A stretch of 34,454 nucleotides of DNA from Candidatus Nitrosomaritimum aestuariumsis (GTDB lineage Archaea > Thermoproteota > Nitrososphaeria > Nitrososphaerales > Nitrosopumilaceae): positions 1 to 34,454 of the forward strand of contig JACEMX010000146.1 in the NCBI GenBank assembly GCA_013867335.1, in the 5' to 3' direction. Under the pieces are notes generated by a model. It had not been told where the DNA came from. It did not search any database and worked only from the letters and a program-made list of their open reading frames with translations. This document shows positions 28,831-34,454 of the stretch, piece after piece. Position 1 is the stretch's first letter. Every line of letters begins with the position of its first letter. The position numbers and the translations under genes are program-made.

Positions 28831-29666
28831 TTTATCATCCTTTCTATTTGTTTAAAGTTGAGATTAGAATATACCAGTTTACTTAGTTTCTCAATTTCTT
28901 GATCTATTTTTTCTAAATTTTTTTTAGTCCATGCGATATCTTTAGGTTTTGCATTTAGGGAATCTTCTTCAGGAAGATCAAAGTCAAACATTGGAATAGT
29001 TCCTAACACAGGTTTTTTTGTTTTTTCTTTTATTTTTCTGAATCCAGGTTTGAGGATTTTTACATCTCCCCTGAATTTGTTAATTACAAAACCTTTGATT
29101 AAATTTTGATGTTTTTTATCCAACAAAGCCAAAGTTCCTACAATACTTGCAAAGGAACCCCCTCGATCAATGTCAGTGACTAGTAGAACAGAAGAGTTTA
29201 CTTTTTCAGCCATCTTCATGTTTGCTATATCAAATTTATCTAAATTAATTTCTGCAGGAGAACCAGCACCTTCTAAAATTACAAAGTCATGTTTATTTTC
29301 GAGAGATCTGATGGATCTCAAGGCAGTTTTTAATCCCTGAGATCTTACAAATTTTTCATAGTATTGTTTAGCGTGCATTTTTTTGTATTTTTTTCCTAGC
29401 AAAAATACGTCACTGTAGTAATCCCCCAATGGTTTTAGCATAATTGGATTAAGATCAGGCGTGATTTCACATCTAGCGGCCATTGCCTGTATGGCCTGGG
29501 CACGAGAAATTTCAAACCCTTTCCACTTGTAACCGAAATTAGACATGTTTTGTGACTTGAAGGGGGCAACTGAAAATCCCTTATTTGAAAAAATCCTACA
29601 CAATGCAGTAACTAAAGTAGTTTTTCCAGCCCCAGATGAAGTTCCTTGAATCATTAATGATTTCAT
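28827..29666 (-). CDS. cbiP: Cobyric acid synthase-like protein (CbiP/CobQ) consisting of the N-terminal ATPase domain only
   Basis: MIQGTSSGAGKTTLVTALCRIF, APFKSQNMSNF, EGAGSPAEINL, DIDRGGSFASIVGT, INKFRGDVKILKPG; 279 aa, ends without a GATase domain. Confidence 0.88.
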   Translation of the reverse strand: MKSLMIQGTSSGAGKTTLVTALCRIFSNKGFSVAPFKSQNMSNFGYKWKGFEISRAQAIQAMAARCEITPDLNPIMLKPLGDYYSDVFLLGKKYKKMHAKQYYEKFVRSQGLKTALRSIRSLENKHDFVILEGAGSPAEINLDKFDIANMKMAEKVNSSVLLVTDIDRGGSFASIVGTLALLDKKHQNLIKGFVINKFRGDVKILKPGFRKIKEKTKKPVLGTIPMFDFDLPEEDSLNAKPKDIAWTKKNLEKIDQEIEKLSKLVYSNLNFKQIERMIN

Positions 29667-30736
29667 ATTTCTTTCAGAGCCCTCAGGAGTTTTTGATTTT
29701 CTTTTCTTTTTTTTACTGCTATTCTAATAAAATTATGATCTAGTCCTCTAATGTTGCTGCAGTTTCTAATCAATATTTTTTTCTGCAAAAGTTTTTTTTG
29801 CAATTCATCTGAATCTATTTTTGTTTTAATTAAAATAAAATTGGTGGTGGAATCATAGCAATCAAATTTATCTAATTTAGAAATATTTGCTTTTAGATAA
29901 TTTAATTCTTGTAAAATTAATTTTTTAGATTTGATCAAGTAATTGGGTGTGGATATAGATTCTTTTGCAGCCTGTTGAGCTAAACCGGAAACATTCCAAG
30001 GAATTTTAATTTTATTTAAAATGGAAATTATTTTTTTTGAGCTAACTCCATAACCAATCCGAATACCAGCTAGTCCAAAAGATTTTGTCAATGAGCGAAG
30101 TATGATTAGATTATCATTTTTCTTAACCAGATCTATGATTGATTCTTCATGTTGTGGTACTAGTTCTATAAAACATTCATCAACAAACATCAGACAATTA
30201 TTTCTCTTTGCTTGAGAAAGTATTTTTTTTAAATTATTTTTAGAAATAAGATTCCCAGTGGGATTATTAGGATTACAAATGAATATGCATCCATTATTTG
30301 GTAATTTTGAAATAAAATTATCAATATCTTTTTCTAAATCAAATGTTTTGAAAAAGGTTATTTTAGCTCCGGATAATCTAGCAGCTGCCTCATATTCTCC
30401 AAAAGTGGGAATGGGAATCAGAACTTTGGTTTTAGATGATAGAAAAGATCTACAAAAATTATAGATTATTTCAGTAGCTCCATTTCCTACTACAATTTGT
30501 GATGAAGGTATTTTGGTGTATTTTTGTAAAATTTTTCTCAAATCAGATGATTCAGGATCTGGATAAATAGACAAGGTCTTAAGATTGCTTTTGATGGATT
30601 TCACAGCTTTCGGAGTAGGACCTAAAGGATTGATGTTTGAGCTAAAATCAAGGATTTTAGGGTCAGGATTGGGAATAGAGTAAATTCCTCCATGAGATAC
30701 GGGTTTATGAGAAATTATTGTTGAATCAAGTTTCAC
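29663..30736 (-). CDS. cobD: Threonine-phosphate decarboxylase-like aminotransferase (CobD/HisC-like)
   Basis: HGGIYSIPNPDPKILDFSSNINPLGPTP, VGNGATEIIY, NPNNPTGNL, RSLTKSFGLAGIRIGYG; first gene of the cobalamin operon; GTG start. Confidence 0.85.
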   Translation of the reverse strand: MKLDSTIISHKPVSHGGIYSIPNPDPKILDFSSNINPLGPTPKAVKSIKSNLKTLSIYPDPESSDLRKILQKYTKIPSSQIVVGNGATEIIYNFCRSFLSSKTKVLIPIPTFGEYEAAARLSGAKITFFKTFDLEKDIDNFISKLPNNGCIFICNPNNPTGNLISKNNLKKILSQAKRNNCLMFVDECFIELVPQHEESIIDLVKKNDNLIILRSLTKSFGLAGIRIGYGVSSKKIISILNKIKIPWNVSGLAQQAAKESISTPNYLIKSKKLILQELNYLKANISKLDKFDCYDSTTNFILIKTKIDSDELQKKLLQKKILIRNCSNIRGLDHNFIRIAVKKRKENQKLLRALKEI

Positions 30737-30756
30737 GCTTGGGAATGTATTTTCCT

Positions 30757-30766
30757 AATATAGTAT
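30757..30766 (-). promoter_or_regulatory. TATA-like element for the cob operon
   Basis: On the minus strand, ACTATATTAG about 25 nt upstream of the GTG start at 30736. Confidence 0.45.
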
Positions 30767-30818
30767 CTTTTGGTCATTTCAGATAACGATTATTAATTGA
30801 ATCAGAGGTAACTGCCAT

Positions 30819-31895
30819 ATGGATAAAAAGCGGGTGGCCATTATTGGAGTGACAGGCTCAGTTGGTCAAGAATTTGTTCAATCATTGCATAATCATCCAT
30901 GGTTTGAGGTAACACAAATTGCTGCATCTGAGCGTTCGGCTGGGAAAAAATACGTTGACGCAATAAGAGAGCCTAGTGGAATTGTTGCATGGGATGTAGG
31001 AGGAGAAATTCCTGAATATATCAAAGATATGACTGTAAAGAGAATTGACGAATTAGATGTATCACAATTAGATTTAGTATTTTCAGCAGTAGAATCAGAA
31101 GCTGCTAGAGCAATTGAAACCAAAATGGCAGCTGATGTACCTGTTATTTCTACTAGTTCAGCTTATAGATATGAAGAAGATGTTCCTATTCTTATTCCAG
31201 GAGTAAATGATGATCAAGCAGAACTGCTTGAAACTCAGAAAAAGAACAGAAATTGGAAAGGTTGGGTTGCACCATTACCAAACTGTACGACAACGGGTCT
31301 TGCAATTACCCTAAAACCATTATTTGAAAAGTACGGTGCAAAGAAAGTCATGATGACATCTATGCAAGCAATTTCTGGCGGAGGAAAATCAGGAGTAACT
31401 GCAATGGGAATTACTGATAACATATTGCCTTACATTCCAAAAGAAGAAGGAAAAGTAAGAATCGAAACAAGAAAAATTTTGGGTAAATTAAAAGATGGTA
31501 AGATTGAGGATGCAGATATTAAAGTAAGTTGTACTTGTACACGTGTTCCAGTAATTGATGGGCATACGGAATCAGTCTTTGTAGAAACTGAAAAAGAAAT
31601 TGATCCAAGTACTGCAAAAGATACCTACAATGAATACAACCATTCCATTTCAGTTGCAGGATTACCTTCTGCACCTAAAGACTACTATGCATTCCATGAA
31701 GATCCAACAAGACCTCAACCTAGAATGGAGAGAGATGTTGGTGGTGGAATGACTACAACAATTGGTAGAGTTGAAAAAGAAGAACTGTTTGATAAAGGTC
31801 TAAAGTACATGTTGTTCTCTCACAATAAGAAAATGGGATCAGCAAAGGGTGCAGTGTTATTAGCAGAAATGCTTTACAAAAAAGCAAAAATTTAG
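30819..31895 (+). CDS. asd: Aspartate-semialdehyde dehydrogenase family protein
   Basis: VAIIGVTGSVGQEFVQSL, LPNCTTTGLAITLKPL (catalytic Cys), CTCTRVPVIDGHTESVFVE. Confidence 0.88.
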   Translation: MDKKRVAIIGVTGSVGQEFVQSLHNHPWFEVTQIAASERSAGKKYVDAIREPSGIVAWDVGGEIPEYIKDMTVKRIDELDVSQLDLVFSAVESEAARAIETKMAADVPVISTSSAYRYEEDVPILIPGVNDDQAELLETQKKNRNWKGWVAPLPNCTTTGLAITLKPLFEKYGAKKVMMTSMQAISGGGKSGVTAMGITDNILPYIPKEEGKVRIETRKILGKLKDGKIEDADIKVSCTCTRVPVIDGHTESVFVETEKEIDPSTAKDTYNEYNHSISVAGLPSAPKDYYAFHEDPTRPQPRMERDVGGGMTTTIGRVEKEELFDKGLKYMLFSHNKKMGSAKGAVLLAEMLYKKAKI

Positions 31896-31896
31896 A

Positions 31897-31916
31897 TATT
31901 TTTTGTAATTTTTTCA
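31897..31916 (+). terminator. T-rich putative transcription terminator after asd
   Basis: tattttttgtaattttttca immediately downstream of the stop codon. Confidence 0.4.
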
Positions 31917-31923
31917 ATAATAA

Positions 31924-31950
31924 CTTTATAAGATGTAGAAATCTACATCT
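31924..31950 (+). promoter_or_regulatory. TATA-like box (31924-31930) abutting a perfect palindrome (31931-31950): candidate autoregulatory operator
   Basis: ctttata followed by AGATGTAGA-AA-TCTACATCT (9-bp arms, 2-nt spacer) directly upstream of the Lrp/AsnC gene. Confidence 0.6.
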
Positions 31951-31965
31951 GCCTAGGTGTTTTAA

Positions 31966-32433
31966 ACGGCTAAAGTTGATGACCTTGATTTACAAATTTT
32001 ATCAGAATTATCAAACGATGCATCAATTTCAATTCCCAGATTATCAAAAAAAATAGATGTAAATTCCTCTGTTGTTTATTCGCGAATAAAGAGACTAGTA
32101 AAAAGAAAACTTATCGAGCGATTCACTATTGATGTAAATGATGCAGAACTTGGATACAATGTCAAGGCATTGACTGGGATTAACATGGATACAAAAAAAC
32201 GCGATCATATCATAAAGGAACTCTTCAAGATTGAAGGGGTAAGAGAGGTAGCAGAGGTGACTGGAAGATTTGATATTTTAGTAACAATGTATTCAAAGTC
32301 TTTAGATCAAATGCACAAAATGGTTTCAGAACATATTGGACGGATTGAAGGAGTCCAGTCATCTGAATCATTTATTGAAATGAAATCAAGGCAGAAGGCA
32401 ATGCCATATATGCCATCAGAGGATAAGGATTAG
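31966..32433 (+). CDS. Lrp/AsnC-family transcriptional regulator, apparent ACG start codon
   Basis: In-frame translation from 31966: (T/M)AKVDDLDLQILSELSNDASISIPRLSKKIDVNSSVVYSRIKRLVKRKLIERFTIDVNDAELGYNVKALTGINMDTKKRDHI...; N-terminal HTH plus RAM domain; TAA at 31963 blocks upstream extension. Confidence 0.85.
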   Translation, partial: TAKVDDLDLQILSELSNDASISIPRLSKKIDVNSSVVYSRIKRLVKRKLIERFTIDVNDAELGYNVKALTGINMDTKKRDHIIKELFKIEGVREVAEVTGRFDILVTMYSKSLDQMHKMVSEHIGRIEGVQSSESFIEMKSRQKAMPYMPSEDKD

Positions 32434-32435
32434 TA

Positions 32436-33365
32436 TTGCAAAAACAAAAGTCTGAGTCACGCATCGCAGTATATTACGAATTAACAAAACCAAAGATATG
32501 GTATTTGTTAGTATTTACCGCATTTGGGGCAATTTTGACTGCATCTAACATTTATGGCATCGAGGTATCTCCAGCAACTTGGGCTTTGGCCTTGTTTTCA
32601 GTAGCAGCGGGATCTGCAGCAGCCAACACCTTGACTAATTATCATGACAGAGACATTGACGCAATAATGGAGAGAACAAAAAATAGACCCTTACCATCAA
32701 AAAGAATTTTTCCTGCAGTAAAGGCAAGGAATTTTGGATTAGTGTTAGCAGGTATATCACTAGTTCTTGCTTTTGCAATATCATTTACCACAACATTAGA
32801 GCAAGGACTTTGGGCAACTGGCTTTATCGCATTTGGATTAGCAAATAATGTTCTTGTTTATTCATACGCACTAAAAAGAAATTCTAGAACCAATATTATT
32901 TTGGGAGGATTATGTGGTGGTTCTCCACCAATGGTCGGATGGGTAGCAGTTACAATGTCAGACCTATGGACGATGGGTCTTGCTATGGCAGGATTGGTGT
33001 TTATTTGGATTCCAATGCATATTTGGGCTCTAACTTTGCATTTCAAAGAAGATTACAACAAAGTAGACGTTCCTATGCTTACTGCTGTTCAATCTGAGAA
33101 GACATCCTCCAGAGTTATTGCAATTTCTACTTTTGTGATGGTTTTGTTTTCCATAACACCATTTTTCATGGTGACTGAAAACAATGAACCAATGGTTGGA
33201 CCTGTTTATTTGTGGACTGCAATCGCTTCAGGTGCAGTAATGGTTGCATTATCCTCATGGGTCATTTCAAAACCTATGGAAAAAGCAGCATGGACATTAT
33301 TCAAATTCTCTAGTCCTTACTTGGCTGTTTTGTTTATCGCATTAATGGTGGATTCTGCTTTATAG
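32436..33365 (+). CDS. ctaB: Protoheme IX farnesyltransferase (heme O synthase)
   Basis: YYELTKPKIWYLLVFTA, NTLTNYHDRDIDAIMERTKNRPLPSKRI, YSYALKRNSRTNIILGGLCGGSPPMVGW; TTG start. Confidence 0.95.
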   Translation: MQKQKSESRIAVYYELTKPKIWYLLVFTAFGAILTASNIYGIEVSPATWALALFSVAAGSAAANTLTNYHDRDIDAIMERTKNRPLPSKRIFPAVKARNFGLVLAGISLVLAFAISFTTTLEQGLWATGFIAFGLANNVLVYSYALKRNSRTNIILGGLCGGSPPMVGWVAVTMSDLWTMGLAMAGLVFIWIPMHIWALTLHFKEDYNKVDVPMLTAVQSEKTSSRVIAISTFVMVLFSITPFFMVTENNEPMVGPVYLWTAIASGAVMVALSSWVISKPMEKAAWTLFKFSSPYLAVLFIALMVDSAL

Positions 33366-33569
33366 AATACTGTTATCAACATCTAGACTGTTAAGTTCTT
33401 TAGTTATTTCCGAGTGTTTTTCAACTAAGGATTCTAATTCCTTTTGTTTCTCTGAGGAGTTCCATTCATCTTTTATCAAAAAAGTTAATTTTTCTATAAT
33501 GCTCCATTGCAAATTATTTTGGTTATCAATTAATTCCAAAAATCGTTTCCCTTTATCATCTTCAGACAT
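33360..33569 (-). CDS. Small hypothetical charged helical protein
   Basis: Intact 69-aa ORF with ATG start, convergent with ctaB; no competing ORF. Confidence 0.5.
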   Translation of the reverse strand: MSEDDKGKRFLELIDNQNNLQWSIIEKLTFLIKDEWNSSEKQKELESLVEKHSEITKELNSLDVDNSIL

Positions 33570-33617
33570 AATATTTTAGAAAATAATCAATCATAAAAAA
33601 TTTGGTATTGTAGGTAA

Positions 33618-33821
33618 TTGTATTATTTCAAATTTTTATTAATAAAAGATCACTCAGATTCAATATTGCAATGCAGTATTTCAGAATGTAAATCAAAGGC
33701 AATTCAACCAGTAAAAATTGGTTTTAAGGAGACAAGAAATCTTTGTGATTATCACTATAATTTGTTTAAAAATAAAGACAAAGAGCATACTCCCAATTTC
33801 AATAAAGCCTCTAATTTGTAA
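33618..33821 (+). CDS. Small putative zinc-binding protein
   Basis: C-x4-C ... C-x2-H: CSISECKSKAIQPVKIGFKETRNLCDYHYNLF; a TTG at 33666 is an alternative start about 30 nt after an AT-rich element. Confidence 0.5.
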   Translation: MYYFKFLLIKDHSDSILQCSISECKSKAIQPVKIGFKETRNLCDYHYNLFKNKDKEHTPNFNKASNL

Positions 33822-33888
33822 AAAATTTCAAATTTTAGAACTTTGGAATTATTGAAAGATTTAACATCTACTCTTTTTCATCTAATTT

Positions 33889-34362
33889 ATGGCAGCCAAG
33901 AAGGCAAAAGTACAAAAAAAGAAACCTGCTAAAAAAACTACTACCAAACCAAAAAAGCAGGCAAGTGCATCTCCTAAACGAACTGAGTTTGATAAGGCCT
34001 GGAAAGACTACAATTCAGCCTTAGATATGTGGAAAGAATCACTTGCACAATGGCAAAAAGCCACAAATGAGACACTTATGACTTATCATGATGCCTGTCA
34101 ACGTGCATTAGAATCTGACGCAGAATTATTGAAAAAAGTAAGTTCAAGTTGGGAACAAACATGGGAAGAAATTGGTCCTGAATACATTAAACAACAAAAT
34201 AAAATGATTGAAAACATTTTCAAGGAAACCAATATTGATTCAATGAAAAAATTCAATGATCAGTGGGAAAAATTTCTCAGTACATCCGGAGATGATTCTA
34301 TTAAGGCATATCAAGAAGCAATAAAACGATTTAATGAAACTTGGAAATCAGCTCAAGTATAA
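33889..34362 (+). CDS. Phasin-like helical protein with Lys-rich N-terminal tail
   Basis: MAAKKAKVQKKKPAKKTTTKPKKQ tail, then amphipathic W/Q-rich helices (FDKAWKDYNSALDMWKESLAQWQKATNETLMTYHDACQRAL). Confidence 0.6.
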   Translation: MAAKKAKVQKKKPAKKTTTKPKKQASASPKRTEFDKAWKDYNSALDMWKESLAQWQKATNETLMTYHDACQRALESDAELLKKVSSSWEQTWEEIGPEYIKQQNKMIENIFKETNIDSMKKFNDQWEKFLSTSGDDSIKAYQEAIKRFNETWKSAQV

Positions 34363-34364
34363 TT

Positions 34365-34454
34365 TTAATTTTCTAGAGATTCTAATTCTGCTATTTGTTT
34401 TTCAAGCTGTTCTAGTCTAGCAATCTGTTCTGGTGTGGCTTCTTCTGGTTCTGG
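34365..34454 (-). CDS. C-terminal fragment of a coiled-coil protein (partial, runs off the window end)
   Basis: Reverse-strand translation PEPEEATPEQIARLEQLEKQIAELESLEN then stop. Confidence 0.6.
   Translation of the reverse strand, partial: PEPEEATPEQIARLEQLEKQIAELESLEN

Noticed and set aside
31976-32056. Short +1-frame ORF (MMTLIYKFYQNYQ...) overlapping the Lrp start as a possible leader peptide
   Set aside because: Ends at a TAG after about 26 codons, has no recognisable features, and the HTH frame is far better supported.
32170-32433. Stand-alone 87-aa RAM-domain ORF starting at TTG
   Set aside because: The upstream in-frame sequence encodes a complete Lrp-type HTH with no stop back to 31966; the TTG start is an artefact of excluding ACG.
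1-34454. CRISPR array, transposon, integrase or prophage
   Set aside because: No regularly spaced repeats, terminal inverted repeats, transposase or phage genes seen; gene order is compact housekeeping operons.

Overview
AT-rich archaeal chromosomal segment. Gene content and order look like a marine ammonia-oxidizing Thaumarchaeon (Nitrosopumilus-like); this is inferred from protein families, not from a database search. The window is almost entirely housekeeping or biosynthetic. On the minus strand there is a compact his operon (hisG-D-C-HAD-B-H-A-F) downstream of a class II-type HMG-CoA reductase and a PQQ-type sugar dehydrogenase gene. An intron-containing tRNA(Met, CAT) with initiator features sits next to tiaS. 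Further along are dph2, csl4, pheA, guaB, folP/mptE, guaA, a ROK kinase, a thermosome subunit, adenine deaminase, L44e/S27e, a late cobalamin operon (cobD-cbiP-cbiB-cobS-cobY), asd, an Lrp/AsnC regulator, ctaB and a phasin-like protein. I found no CRISPR array, transposon or prophage. The best second-look items are: (1) a 15-nt intron in the D-loop of the initiator-like tRNA, with a reconstructable bulge-helix-bulge; (2) a CbiP/CobQ cobyric acid synthase that lacks its glutaminase domain; (3) an Lrp/AsnC gene whose only start-compatible codon seems to be ACG, preceded by a perfect 9-2-9 palindrome next to a TATA-like box; (4) an unassigned HAD phosphatase embedded in the his operon.
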